In this document: positions 48,299 to 60,587 of the stretch, piece by piece
How positions within the stretch are numbered: the stretch's first letter is position 1
How the letters are laid out: every line of letters starts with the position of its first letter
Assembly (NCBI RefSeq): GCF_000003195.3
Contig: NC_012871.2
Location: 64,285,802 to 64,349,801 of the forward strand
Reading direction: 5' to 3'
From: Sorghum bicolor
Taxonomy: Eukaryota; Streptophyta; Magnoliopsida; Poales; Poaceae
Length of the DNA: 64,000 bases
Translations under genes and position numbers: made by a program
Notes under the pieces: model-generated
What the model was told of the DNA's origin: nothing
The model's input: the letters and a program-made list of their open reading frames with translations, nothing else
Databases searched by the model: none

Positions 48299-51200
48299 AT
48301 GGTGAGCTCTCATCTCTCAGCCTACACCGTGCTTCGCATCCTTCGCATGTAGGTGTGTGTGCCCTGATCGTGTTTGTGCCGCTCCGATGCAGGTGATTGC
48401 TCAGAAGACGAAGGAGGCGGAGATCACCGAGCAGGATTCGCTGCTTCTAGTAAGTCTCCTCCTCATCTCCTCGCCGATCACTCCGCCTCAACTTCAATTC
48501 CGTGCGATTCGAGTGGTTTCGGGCGGCTCCCCGCCGATCGAATCGTTGTTAGATCGAGATGTTCTGTGATTTCTGACCGGTGGGTTGCACAAGGGTTTCG
48601 TCATGGGCTTGTCCGATCAAATTGGGGTCGATTCGAGCATTTACATGCTCGCGTATCAAGTTGGTTTGCATTTGCGGGGTTGTTGGGGGATTTTGTTTCT
48701 CAGTTTTACCCGTTTCGCGTGCGCGGATTCTAGCGCGCTTGATGCTCGAGCAGTGGGGTTTTGGGGTCTCACTGGTCTCTGCTAGTTTCTCCTTCCAATG
48801 GTTCTAGTTTGGTCGGTTCGGAGCATGCTCAGTAGCTTCTGGATAACTCAAATTACGTTTCGTCCCTAGTTCTCCGCGAAACACTCTCGAAAGTGTGGAT
48901 TAATTTGGCTGTTCGGATGGATTTCATGGCTGGTACACAGGTATTTGGTAGGTATTTTTTTCCCTGCTGCTTGCTTGTTCTCTGTTAGGTTCCCGGTCGA
49001 TTCGGTCTAAAACTACTGCGGAACTTCTCTTTTGTTTGCGGTCTCATTTCTGTGGTTTTGGAACATTGCTAGAATGCTAGCTCTTGGATTGATAGAAGAA
49101 GGCGGTGTTGGTTTTCTAGTTTTCTGGTTGATTTCGGCGATTCTCGACATTGATTCCAGTAAATCGTCTCAACTTGGTTGTTGGGAGGCAAGGACCTGTT
49201 AATTTGCGTTTAGATCTCAAATCAATCTGCAATGCATATATACATGCCTATCATTTTTTTGTGCTTACACTGTTTCTCATCGTTTCATTTATCTGAGAAA
49301 TTAGTACTTCTGATGGCTGCAAATTATTTCTCCAGGAGCCTCTAGAAAGTTATCAATCCATTTAATACCCACTCAGGTTGTGTTGATTAATTTAGCCCTC
49401 CATCACGATAATTTTTGTGGATTGAGGAGCAGGTTTCACTAGTACCCATTACCCCTTCTTACTTATGCTTTTTTGAGTGAACCCCTTCTTACTTATGTTT
49501 GCACGTGGGATAGTGACATATTTATGTCCGAACATATCTTGAACAGAAACACAGCTTTTATTTGATCTTTAGTTCGACAGTATCAGTGTCCATGTTCATG
49601 GCAGTACATATTTTGATTTCTATTGTAACAAACAGTACATATTTTTTGGGATCATAAACTCTTGCAAACTTGTACAGTTTCTAACTGGTTGCTGCCTTGT
49701 ATCAGAATATGGTCTGTTAAGCCTTTCCTATTGTGCTCTAGTAATGTCGATTTCTTCTGTGTTACAGCAGAGTTCTGGTAACCATACAGTACTGATACGC
49801 AGAATAACAGCAGTGTTCAATAATGATAATGCTTTGGTTTCATATAAGTTTTGCTGCATTATCCACTTGAAAAAGTTGTGTGGTTTACTTCCAATTAGAT
49901 TACTCTTGTTTGTGTTATCCTATATATTTTTGTATGTGCAATCAGTTGCAGTATGTGCAATCAGTCGCAAACAACTAGTTTGTTTGGAATGTGATATAAT
50001 ATTGTATAGAATTCTGGATGTGTGATGCTTTTAGCTGCAGTTGCATAATGCTTCAAATCATCGCAACACCATTTGTATTACAGGCATTAGTTCACTTTCA
50101 TATGTTCTTCAAAAATGTTTCATACAGTCATACTGTACATGTCTGTTTGTGATAAAAAAAAGTTTGTTGGTTCCACTGTTGAAAGACGACTCATCTATGT
50201 TGTGTTCTTTTGGCGAGCACTGTAGTCCATTCCGATTCTTTTTTTTCAGGGGCTTCAACGTTTTATGAGTTGATGGTTGTTCAATGATTTCTTTCAACAT
50301 GTATCTGGTGTGATAGCCTGCTTTTTGTTTGGATATTTCTGATAACATGATGTTACTTTTATCCCACAGACAAGGAATTTGCTCCGGATTGCCATATACA
50401 ACATCAGCTACATCAGAGGCCTATTCCATGAGAAGTACTTCAGTGATAAGTCGGTTCCAGCACTAGGTTAGAACTGGCAATAGCTTCAAGTATAGTATCT
50501 ATGTCCAAATCAACAGCTGCTATCCTTTTACCTAAAAAAACACTTATATTGCCACAGAGATGAAGATTAAGAAGCTGATGCCAATGGATGCTGAGTCAAG
50601 GAGACTGATTGATTGGATGGAGAAAGGTGAAACATGTCCTGAGCTCATTCATTGTCTAGTACTTAAGAATTGATACCTATCTCATTTACTCCTAAAAAAG
50701 TCTGTTGTATTTTGTTTGTTTTGGACATTGACATGATATGCACATCTCTCAACTTTTTTTCTAACTTACTTGGACAAATTGACTTAAAAATTTAATAATA
50801 TCATAGTACGTTTGAGGAAAATTCTACTTCTATGTATTCTACAACATATTATTTAAGAACAGAGGTTGTATGTATATGTATCATGTGTGACACTATTGTC
50901 CTTGTTTTCTTATGTGATCAACTTATGGAATCAAACTTTTAGGTGTCTATGATGCTTTGCAAAAGAAATATCTCAAGACCCTCCTCTTTTGTATCTGTGA
51001 GAAGGAGGAGGGCCCGATGATTGAGGAGTATGCCTGTAAGTTTCCCCCTGTGGAATTGCATATCAGGTTGGATTGGAGGCGTCTTATGTGTTGTTCTTTC
51101 CCTACAGTCTCATTTAGCTACCCCAACACCAGTACCGAGGAAGTTGCGATGAACATGAGCCGTACAGGGAGCAAAAAGGGTAGTACTACATTCACTTCAA

Positions 51201-54200
51201 ATGCTTCAGAAGTAACTCCTGATCAGATGAGGTACTCTCTTACGGTCTTACCTTGGATGTTAATTTTCTTGCATGAGCATGCAGTCTGTAAACCATTCAA
51301 AATGTTATGATTTGAAACAATTCAACATTATGGTTTTGCTGTGAACAATATGGGTTTAATTATCTTTCTGTTGGCTATGATAAATGTACACAGTTCTATC
51401 AAAACATGAACAGATTATACTTTTCAGTTCACTTTTACGTAGACCAGGTACCATATATTGCTCTTGGTTTTCTTGACTTGCCTTACAGAAATATAGTAAT
51501 GAAGGTCATCATTCTTGTATAATGGGGCTATAGTGCATCTGCAGATCAATTAATGTATTCACGTTTTTTATCCAATGTACCTGTTGAGTGGAAAATGACA
51601 ATTTTAATATATGATGATCATATCCTGACATATGGTTTTCTTTCAGGAGCTCTGCTTGTAAGATGATCAGAACGTTGGTTTCGCTTATGAGGACCTTGGA
51701 CCCAATGCCAGAGGAGGTATTTTCAGACATCCTGTAATTTGTTTACTAATTTGCAATACATTGCGCTGATCTGAAACTGGGGTCTGTTCTTCAGCGAACC
51801 ATTCTAATGAAGCTGCTGTACTATGATGATGTCACAGTGAGTATAACTTTTGTTCTGTTTATTTATTTGTCCATATCGATACTTGGGTCTGCCACAGCAG
51901 ATAACCTTGTTCTTTTGTTCTCAATAAATGAGGAGATAAATTCTCTTGTTCTTCTTGAATCTGTTGGTAGAAGTCAACCCAGCTTCTTTTTTCCATACTG
52001 GCAGCCTGAGGATTATGAGCCTCCTTTCTTCAAGTGTTGTGCTGATAATGAGGCCATGAATATATGGAACAAGAACCCCTTGAAGATGGAAGTGGGCAAT
52101 GTCAATAGCAAGCACCTTGTGTTAGCTTTGAAGGTAAAGGGAAATGAGGCAGAAGGTCCTTTGACCTTTTTTTTTTGAATTAAAGATGATGCTTCTCACA
52201 GTTTGTTCTCCTGTGAAGGTCAAAAGTGTCCTTGATCCATGTGATGATGAAAATGTTAACAGCGGAGATGATGGAATGACTGTGGATAATGAGTCTGATC
52301 ATGATGATGACTTTTCTGACACTGAGGTGAAGAACAAACAGATCAATGCTATGATATATTACTAGTGCTGTGGCATTAATGAGCTATCTAGTGTGTTCCT
52401 AACATAAAAAACCTAATTCTACACTTATATAAATTATGTTCCTTTTATCTGAAGTGTTGCTTGACATTATCTTTGATTGTATTAGGTTCATCCATCAAAG
52501 GCGGATCATTACATCATAGCTCCTAATAGTAAGCATGTCCTCAGCTATGGTTGCATTTGCTGTTTCTGCAATTATTAATACAAATTTTGTAACAGATGGA
52601 AAAAGCAAAGGTCAGGGCACTGGTACTATTTCAGAAGGTATATTTTGTTTGTGTAGCTTCATTTGCAATGCATAGATTTATTCTTCTTTACTACTTAAGA
52701 GAAACACATCTTGTTAATTTAGTAATGTGTTTGTATGTCTTGGGTAATTGGGAATTTGATATATTATAGTTGTCCTTGCACATCTGCTCCTCTGACTTTC
52801 TATGTTTGCAGATGATACTCAAGATGCTGCTCATGAGGAAGAGCTAACTTCCCAAGTAAAGGACTGGATATGCTCAAGAGACAACGGAGCAATTAATGTT
52901 TCAGATGTCCTTTCTAACTTCCCTGACATAGCAACGGTAATTAACTATTGTCCCATATGTTGCTAGATTTCAAAGCAAGTGACAGACTTGATACACTAAT
53001 GCATGTAAATCAACACATATTTTGATATGCACACACGAGTTGTATGCCCTTTTTCCCCTGAAAACCTGAGTTGTATGGCCTATGTTTGATCACCTTTTGT
53101 TGAATATTTTGCAGGAATTGGTTGAAGGTAATGCAGGAAATAAAATCAGCCCTTCCTCGCTCCTGTTGAAGTCTTAAATTAGTAGCTAATGATTGATTTT
53201 TCAGATATTATGGAGAGGCTACTTAAAGATGGTATACTATCCAGGGCAAGCAAAGATGGTTATACTGTTAACCAGGTCAGCCTAACGGACTGCTTTTGTT
53301 TACCATTTCTTATGATGTTATTCTCTTATTTGTAAAAAAAACGTACTGCCTTCACTAACAAGACATAACGTTTTCAGAAGGCTGATCCAAAAACAGTGCA
53401 TATAAAGAAGGAGGCCATCATGACAGATGTACCACCAATTGAAGTAACCAAACACAACAATGGGGATCTGCTATATATGAAGGTGAACCTTCTTTCACTC
53501 CTAGATTTTGTCTGCGTATGTCACCTGCTGATATATAACATAATATTACAGGCATTATATCATGCACTTCCCATGGATTATGTGACAATAGCCAAACTTC
53601 AAGGAAAGCTGGATGGGGAAGCCAGCCAGAATATAGTCCGAAAGTTGATTGACAAGATGGTGCAAGATGGATATGTAAAGAATTCAGCTAACCGAAGACT
53701 GGGTAATTGATTGAATCTGTACACAGAATGTCCTGAATGCATTATACAATTCTAGTATTTTATTGAATGGTTCATCTATTATGTTGTTTATTGGTGAAGC
53801 GGCAGTCCAGTGAGCTGTGTTTGAAGTAATTTAACTCACGGTAAACTGTTCTTAATCATAGCCACATTTTCTACAAAGGGACAACTGAACCTGAAATAAC
53901 TGCAATGTGCATGGTGACCACTTTGCATTATTTGATGAATTCCTGGACAAGTTTCCTTGAGGTTGGAATCTGTTGTTTTAGTTAAAACTAAGATTTGTTT
54001 ATGAATCTCATTGAGAATTATGCATCTCATCTGGGATTTTGGCATTACAAGTTTACAACTTAATGTGTTAGAAGATAATGAGTCAGAATGCCTGATGTCG
54101 TTTTGTAGTCCTAACTTCCAATATCAATCATCTAAATCACAGAAAAATAAATGATTCTACCGTGCTATGTGATACAGCGATACCCATTATTTTCTTTTGT

Positions 54201-55425
54201 TTTTTTACTAACCATATTACTATGCTGCTATAGGCAAAGCTGTTATTCATTCTGAATCTACCAACAGAAGGCTCCTTGAGATAAAAAAGATACTGCAAGC
54301 CAACAAAGGCGAACAGATGGTAACATATAATGTACTCAATCCATTCCAAATTGTAAGTCGTTTGACTTTTTTAATATCAAGTTTGACCACTCGTCTTATT
54401 CAAAGTTTTGTACAAAATATCACTTTTTTGTTGTGAATTGGTTTATTAATAAAAGTTCTTCAAAAATGACTTAAATTTGACTATATTTGCACAAATTTTT
54501 TGAATAAGACGAGTGGTCAAACTTGGGGTAAAAAAGGTCAAACGACTTACAATTTGGGATGGAGGGAGTACCTATAAGATTGCCGTATCGCTAGCACTAG
54601 CAGTATCTGACTGCTCATTGTGGCATTACATTGCCCTACAAATCAATTAAAATAAAATACTGCTACGTTATGCAGGCCATTGACACCAATACAGAGCATG
54701 CTGAGCTTGAGCACAAAGACCTTCCGAGAGGTAAGTGTTAACAGCAATCTGCATCTTCACATTACTTTGACAACAGAATTGGCATTGCCTCAGTGACATG
54801 ACACCATCCAAATTATCTTTTCACAGACCATGAAGTGAGAGATGGCTCCACGATGGGTTGCTTCCACTCAGTCGGATCTGATCTTACTCGTACTCGGGAG
54901 CTACCAGAGCTGCAGCAGAATGTGTCCATGCAGAGCGGGCAAGAAGCTTCTGCAGTGGGTAAGGATCCAAGCAGGACTCCAACAAGTGTGCGTGAGGTAT
55001 ATACACAGTCTGATCACCCAGTAGTCAAGAAATGTTACAGCCTAGGGTCTTTTGGTGATCTCAAATATTGTGTTAAATGTACTTGTCTGAAACTTTCTTG
55101 CAGCTGGCTGTACCTATTTGTTCCCTGGAGAGTGGAGTGCTTGGAAAGAGAATCAAAAGATCTCTGACTGGTGGAAGTGAGATGCAGTCTACCCAGGACA
55201 AGCGATCCAGGAAGGCTAGCATGGTAAACTCAATGTTTATTCTCTGAAATGAGCATAAGTCACACATAACTCAATCCTATCAAGATCAATATGTTCATCT
55301 TATACCCAACATCACTGCTACTGCATGACAGCATGAATGCTAAACTGTAATTTTCCATGAAAATGCTGCAGGTGAAGGAACCAATACTCCAACATGTCAA
55401 GAGCCAAAACCCTCAGGCTCAGTGA
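48299..55425 (+). CDS. PAIR2: meiotic chromosome-axis HORMA protein ASY1/PAIR2
   Basis: Axis protein required for homologue pairing, synapsis and crossover formation in meiosis (Arabidopsis ASY1, rice PAIR2; Hop1 family). Twenty-two exons join in phase: 48299-48301, 48393-48449, 50370-50466, 50558-50626, 50943-51035, 51108-51231, 51647-51716, 51795-51836, 52005-52133, 52219-52326, 52486-52528, 52596-52637, 52812-52936, 53115-53127, 53205-53275, 53378-53482, 53552-53702, 54234-54319, 54676-54730, 54827-54996, 55104-55223, 55372-55425, giving 608 residues. The HORMA domain spans about 15-225 ([49 protein letters not shown]). An acidic linker leads to winged-helix/SWIRM-like segments (about 290-450), then a Ser-rich tail with the basic patch [11 protein letters not shown]. 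The first coding exon is only the ATG, and exon 14 is 13 nt. Convergent with the PPR gene. Confidence 0.95.
54335..54568. mobile_element. Stowaway-like MITE in ASY1 intron 18
   Basis: Ends CTCAATCCATTCCAAATTG and CAATTTGGGATGGAGGGAG with flanking TA; 234 bp. It begins only 15 bp after the intron's 5' splice site. The same family is found at 60588-61603. Confidence 0.85.
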
Positions 55426-56633
55426 GGTGGGGTGACAGGAGTAGCTAACCTCATATTTGAGACGACAAAGTACATATCCAAGTTCAGGTCCTTGTGCAGA
55501 TAGACAAGTAGACAACTACAGCAGTCACTGCAGAAGTAGATTCCACCCCCTATGTTTCGCAAGTAGAGGTAGAGATTCTGCGATGTAGATTCCAGTCCCA
55601 ATGTTTCGCATGGTAGTAAAAGTTGTAGATATCTGTTAGCCTGTTGCTCTTGTTGATCTGGTGATGAGCATTCTCTTCTAAAAAATCAAACAGATGTTTA
55701 TTGACATATGAAGCTTCTGTTGAACACGTGATAATTCAATAGATTATGGATTTTATATTCCATTTATTTTCTGTTTTCATGTTGCTACTGTTACACTCTT
55801 CAAAACCTACCCAGGTTTATGTTACACAACTCAATACAGCAATATGCTACATCCAAAGGAATTTAGAGCCATATTACTCTTCCATCATAAGGCAAAAACA
55901 TCTTACCTAGTAGAGCATGCCTCCAACTGGTGAACCGAGAATCAAGAATATGTTACAATCTTTCTCAACAAAGTGATTTTTCCTACAGCAAACTTCTATT
56001 AGCTTGTCCAACTCGAATAGTTTTGAGAGGATGGAAATTGGAAAAAGATGACTTGTCCCTTAGTTTTTATGCAAACATAAATGTTTGCTATTTTCAAAAC
56101 GAACAAACTACTACATCATCTTCTCCTGTCCTATGCACTAAATCACCTTAGCTAATGAAAATGGAGCTATTTACTGAAGAGACTGGAGGAAAAGTGTGTT
56201 GAAATGTTAACAAGTACTCCCTCCGTTCACTTTTAGTTGTAGTTTCAGACAAGCTAACCAAGCTGTTTGCGAGTCTAAATCATTGTCTCAAACAACAAGT
56301 AAAAGTGATAGGAGGGAGTATATTAGTATTCCAAAGAACACATTTATTGTCAATGTCTGCAAGGGAACAAAATAACAATATATTTAGAAGCATGCCACAA
56401 AAACTAAAATATATATGACCATGTGCAAACATGAAGATTCTTTTTTTTTGCAATAGATCCATCCTATATTTGAATCTTATGCAAAACTAACTTCACTCAA
56501 ATAAGTTGCACACCTTAGGTTCCAATTTTAATCTTTCTCTGCCTTTTTAATAATACTACCTGCAAGGCAGCCTTGTACAACAGATGAACAAATTTGTTTC
56601 TTTAGAAACCATGCTTGCTACTTTTTCGCTACT
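55426..56633. other. convergent intergenic region, ASY1 and PPR 3' sides
   Basis: No gene recognised; short frames lack motifs. The left part should hold the ASY1 3' UTR and the right part the PPR 3' UTR. A short Stowaway MITE lies at 56217. Confidence 0.55.
56217..56318. mobile_element. short Stowaway MITE, 102 bp
   Basis: Ends CTCCCTCCGTTCACTTTTA and TAAAAGTGATAGGAGGGAG with TA on both sides. Confidence 0.85.
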
Positions 56634-58034
56634 CTAATTGCATTGATCAAATCCACTATGGTTTCTTAAAGAATCAAGCTGCTTCTCTAGCCTCAACTCT
56701 GTGGCTTCATTCAGCACCCCACTTACAGCTTTCTCCCATCCACTTGACACCAAAGCATTCACCTTCGCTAGTCGGCACAACACTGACTCCAGCAATACCA
56801 CATCTCCTTCCCTCTCAATCCCCTCGACAAACTTCTGTGCACCATCCTTGCTTGGTGCAAAACCCTTGAAAACCATCTCATCCAAAACCTGGTTTGCTTC
56901 AAGAAACTCCCCAGCAGCACACATCCCATCAAAGAGCATTCTGTAGGTCACCACATCTGGATGGCATCCCCGCCTTGGCATATCCTCAACCAATTCACTC
57001 GCATCCCGCCACCGGCCCAACTTGCACAACCCTGCAACCAATGTATTATAGCTCACTGCATCCGCCTTGCACCCATTCTTCCGCATGTCGTCAAGCACTG
57101 CAAATGCACCACCGAAATCCTTCTCATCCTTGCAAAAGCCTGCAAGCATCGCATTGTACACCGCCCTATCAGCCACGATCCCCCTCCCCTTCATCTCCTC
57201 CAGCAATCCAACCACCGCACCTTTTCGCCCTACCCGGAACAACGGCCGTACAAGTGTTGCATATACAGCAGAATCCAGCACAAGATCTGCCTTCCCTGCC
57301 ATCTCTTCCTTGAGCCTCAACGCGGCATCCACATCCCCTTTCTCACAGAGGCCCTTCATCAGACTTGTATACACATATGCATTTGGCAACACGTCGTACT
57401 GCCTGACCATCACTTCCTTCATGTCGAACGCGTCTTCCAGTTGGCCAGCATCGCACAGCGCGGCAACAAGGGTGCCGAACGTGACTACAGTGGGCGCGAT
57501 GCCCCGTCGCAGCATTTCGTCGAACAGTTGGCGCGCGTGGTCGACGGAGCCAGACGCTGCCGCCGCTCGCATGAGAATGTTATAGGTGCACGCGTCCGGC
57601 GGGATCCCGGCGTCATGGCAGACGACAAGGAGGTCGCGGAGAGGGGCGCGGCAGTCGAGCAGGGCGTGGAGAAGGGTGTTGAGGGCCCTAGCGGTGCGCC
57701 GCCCGGGGAAGGCCGGGTGCGTGAAGGCGCGGCGCGCGGCGGCGGGGAGGCGGGCGCGGCCGTAGGCGGAGATGACACGGCAGAGGAGCTGCTCGCGGGG
57801 CCGGGGACCCGAGGAGGAGGAGGAGGAAGCGAGGCGGGAGAGGATGGACTCCATGGCCGGGAAGAGGCGCGCGGCGGCGAGCCTGCAGATGATGAGGTCG
57901 TAGCAGCGGAGCGAGTAGCGGAACGGCGTCGCGGAGGCAGGAGGGTTGAGAAAGAGGCGGAGCGCGGCGGCGGGGTCCAGCTCGCGGCGGAGCGCCGCGG
58001 CGAGGTGGTACGACGAGAACTTGTTGCGCGCCAT
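56634..58034 (-). CDS. P-class pentatricopeptide repeat protein
   Basis: Intronless 466-residue PPR protein; such proteins bind organellar RNA in mitochondria or plastids and affect its processing or translation. The ATG at 58034 is the first in frame; the frame runs on upstream without another. The N-terminus MARNKFSSYHLAAALRREL is basic and serine/alanine-rich, compatible with organelle targeting. At least seven 35-36-residue P-type repeats follow, including CTYNILMRAAAASGSVDHAR, VTFGTLVAALCDAGQLEDAF, VYTSLMKGLCEKGDVDAAL, VYNAMLAGFCKDEKDFGGAF, VSYNTLVAGLCKLGRWRDAS and VTYRMLFDGMCAAGEFLEAN. There is no E, DYW or SMR domain. Architecture and termini recall Arabidopsis At1g53330, from memory. 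RNA target unknown. Very GC-rich first half produces long antisense frames that are not genes. An ASY1-derived fragment begins 56 bp upstream of the start. Confidence 0.9.
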   Translation of the reverse strand: MARNKFSSYHLAAALRRELDPAAALRLFLNPPASATPFRYSLRCYDLIICRLAAARLFPAMESILSRLASSSSSSGPRPREQLLCRVISAYGRARLPAAARRAFTHPAFPGRRTARALNTLLHALLDCRAPLRDLLVVCHDAGIPPDACTYNILMRAAAASGSVDHARQLFDEMLRRGIAPTVVTFGTLVAALCDAGQLEDAFDMKEVMVRQYDVLPNAYVYTSLMKGLCEKGDVDAALRLKEEMAGKADLVLDSAVYATLVRPLFRVGRKGAVVGLLEEMKGRGIVADRAVYNAMLAGFCKDEKDFGGAFAVLDDMRKNGCKADAVSYNTLVAGLCKLGRWRDASELVEDMPRRGCHPDVVTYRMLFDGMCAAGEFLEANQVLDEMVFKGFAPSKDGAQKFVEGIEREGDVVLLESVLCRLAKVNALVSSGWEKAVSGVLNEATELRLEKQLDSLRNHSGFDQCN

Positions 58035-58089
58035 GGCAGTGTTCCGGTGGGGAGACACGTGTTATTAGTGTGGACAACGCCGTGATGTG

Positions 58090-58337
58090 TACTGCTACAT
58101 CAACTACAATGGTATACACGCAGGCCATCGACAGCAACGCAGTTGATGAGCATGCTCGATTGCTGGGTCGTCTGAGGCCGGACCGCCGGAGCACAAAGAA
58201 ACCTTGAGAGGTGAAGTGAGCGCACTGCATCTCCACTTGGACAACATAAAGTGGCATTGATTCCAGTGGCACGATGCTGTCCAGGTTCTGTTTTCACAGT
58301 CGACGAAATGAGAGATTGTTCCACGATGGGATTGCAG
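58090..58337 (+). pseudogene. ASY1/PAIR2 fragment (exon 19 - intron - exon 20)
   Basis: This stretch aligns with 54658-54860 of ASY1: GCAGGCCATCGACAGCAA (exon 19 start), GAGCATGCT, GAGCACAAAGAAACCTTGAG followed by a GTGAAG donor, intron sequence with matching CTGCATCTCCAC and TGGCATTG blocks, a TTTTCACAG acceptor, then GAAATGAGAGATTGTTCCAC and GATGGG (exon 20). The intron is kept, so it is DNA-level duplication and not retroposition. It contains indels and no intact frame. It sits in the promoter/5' UTR zone of the PPR gene on the opposite strand. Confidence 0.85.
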
Positions 58338-58387
58338 ATAAACAGAGCACCATGTTCGTGTTGACTGTGATCCTGGCATCTGGCTAT

Positions 58388-60575
58388 GGTTTTGTTTAGT
58401 TCCCAAAATTGTTAAATCTATATCTATATCTATATCTATACCTAATAATAAAGAGGTAAAATTTCAGCCTCTTTTTTGGTCTGGATATTTTTTGGTTGTC
58501 TATTTTTTATTTTTTGCGAGACAAATATATACTTATATCAGGCTCTTTTTTTTTCATCCAACCCATTCAATTAGGCCCAAGAGTCTGATTCACTCCTTCC
58601 TTTTCGCTCAACTCGGCCCAGCTTAGACACACACCCGGTCCGTTGTTCTCTCCTGCCTCGTCCCGTCGTTGCTTCGTCGTCTCGGAGTCGGAGGGCATTG
58701 CTTCAACAGGTGGGCGGCGCGAGCGCCGGGAGATGGATGGCGGCAACGGATGTTGCTCGTCCTCTGGATCTAGGGCGGCCCTCGTGACCACCCACGCCGC
58801 CCATCGCGGCCACAGCCGGCCGGCCTGTCTTGGAACCTGAAGCCACCCAGGCCGTTCCCATAGAACTAGGCCTCCCGCCTAGGCTAGCCAACACCAAAGT
58901 CCGTTGTCCGCCCTGCTAACTGCTGCTGCTAGCTTCGTGCCTCGGGTCTGGTGCCATGCCGCTGCATTTGGGGTTGGTCTTTCTGCCGACGTGTGTCATT
59001 GGCATGGTAAATTGGAGTTGAATCCAAAGCGAAGTTCTTGGTGTGTCCGATATGGACTTTTTTCCTTTTTCTCTATTTTATATTACCTGAGGGACTCACG
59101 CTCGCATCTAACGCCGCTCGCTTCAATCTGCCGCACTCCGCCGGATCCAGCGAGGTGCCAATGGTGTGGAGGTGGTAGCGTAGCTGGCGTGCGGGGCGCG
59201 GCTACCGACACTGTCGAGGAGAGCCGGATCCCAGTGGTGGCAGGGTGAGATCCTTCAACTGCCCTGCTCATAGCTGGATGTACATCTGCATCGCCTATGT
59301 TGTAGTAGTACTGCGCCCTGCTTCTTCTGCTTCTGAATTCTGCCGTTCATCCTCATCCTGAGAACCACTAGCGATCTGCAACATCCGTCAGGAGGAGGTC
59401 TCCACCACGCAGTGCATGTGCGATGATGCACGCGGCTGGCTTGGATCAAGTTGTGGTGGACGAGCTTGGATTAAGTTGTGGTGGAGGAGCAGTATTTGCT
59501 TTCCTTACTCTTGATGGAGACTCTATTCTGATTTGGGGGAAGGGATGAATAGTTATGGGAGAGAGTGTGCGTGGGGTGGGGAGCGCGCTGAGGCCTGTGC
59601 TGACTTGCTGCTTTCTTTTGGTGCAGATGAGGGAGTTGTAGTTTGTTGTCTAATCAAGTATAAATAAATATATTTTTGAAATCATAGATGATGACTGCCA
59701 TGTAATAAATTAAGAGAGGTCTCTCATCATAATCATCACCGCAAAAACTAATTCTTGAGACATCGGCAAATAACTCCTTACAAACTATAATTAAACATTA
59801 TATGAGTTTAGAAAAGTCACACATCTTGATTGATTTAGACACGTTGTCAAATAATCTATTTTTTTTATGTCTTAAAATATGACACCAAAAGAATCACTCA
59901 AGGTTATATTTTAATTTGATATAAATTTAATAAGACATGGTCATATTAATGACAACACTTCGTAAAAATAAATTACAAGTTTCAAGTTTTATATAATGGA
60001 TAAATTATAAATATAATTATATCATTACCATGGTTCCTTCCTATTTAATTTGATACTAAGTTATATTTTTTTCCGTAGCAACGCACGGGCATGTTTTGCT
60101 AGTAAAAATAAAAATACTATGATTTTGTTTAGTTCCCAAAATTGTTAAATAAAAATAAAAATACTATGGTAGCCAAATCTTTTTCGCTAAAGACCTACGT
60201 TGTCGTTTCGGAAGTCCGAGAACTCAGATGAGGCTGCAATTTGGACCCTCCTTAAGTTTGGCTGATAAGTCATGGTAGAAAGTACTGCTAGCTGATTTGT
60301 TGTGAGAGACAAACACTGCTGAATAACTATTAGATTCGTCTGATAAACTCAAACGAACAAGGTTGTTAGTAATTTTTAGTATTTTTTGCATTTAATAATT
60401 ATTATCTAATTATATACTTACTAGACTTAAAAGATCTATCTTGCAAATTACAGATAAATTATGTAATTAGTTATTTTTTATGAATATTTAATGTTTCATG
60501 CATGTGTCTAAAAGTTTTGATATGATAGGGAATTTTGAAAAACATTTGGGATTTTAGGGTGAACTAAACAAGACC
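58388..60575. mobile_element. MITE interrupted by Helitron C
   Basis: Left end GGTTTTGTTTAGTTCCC at 58388-58416; right end GGGTGAACTAAACAAGACC ending at 60575. A 49-bp part of the MITE is tandemly duplicated: TTTTGTTTAGTTCCCAAAAT occurs at 58390 and again at 60122. Helitron C sits inside the first duplicate, so the duplication came before the insertion. Confidence 0.75.
58417..60102 (+). mobile_element. Helitron C, plus orientation, 1,686 bp
   Basis: Begins A|TCTATATC with a TATATC microsatellite leading into TCTATACCTAATAATAAAG, and ends GCACGGGCATGTTTTGCTAG|T. A CCGT/ACGG hairpin lies just before the end. The flanks join as GTTAAA|TAAAAATAAA, exactly as in the uninterrupted second copy at 60151, confirming A|T insertion. 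The interior 58570-59600 is GC-rich and gene-like, but I recognise no captured gene. No Rep/helicase. Confidence 0.88.
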
Positions 60576-60587
60576 TTGGTAGTAGTA

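Noticed and set aside
56961..58085. 374-codon plus-strand frame
   Set aside because: Antisense shadow of the GC-rich PPR gene; composition biased, no domain.
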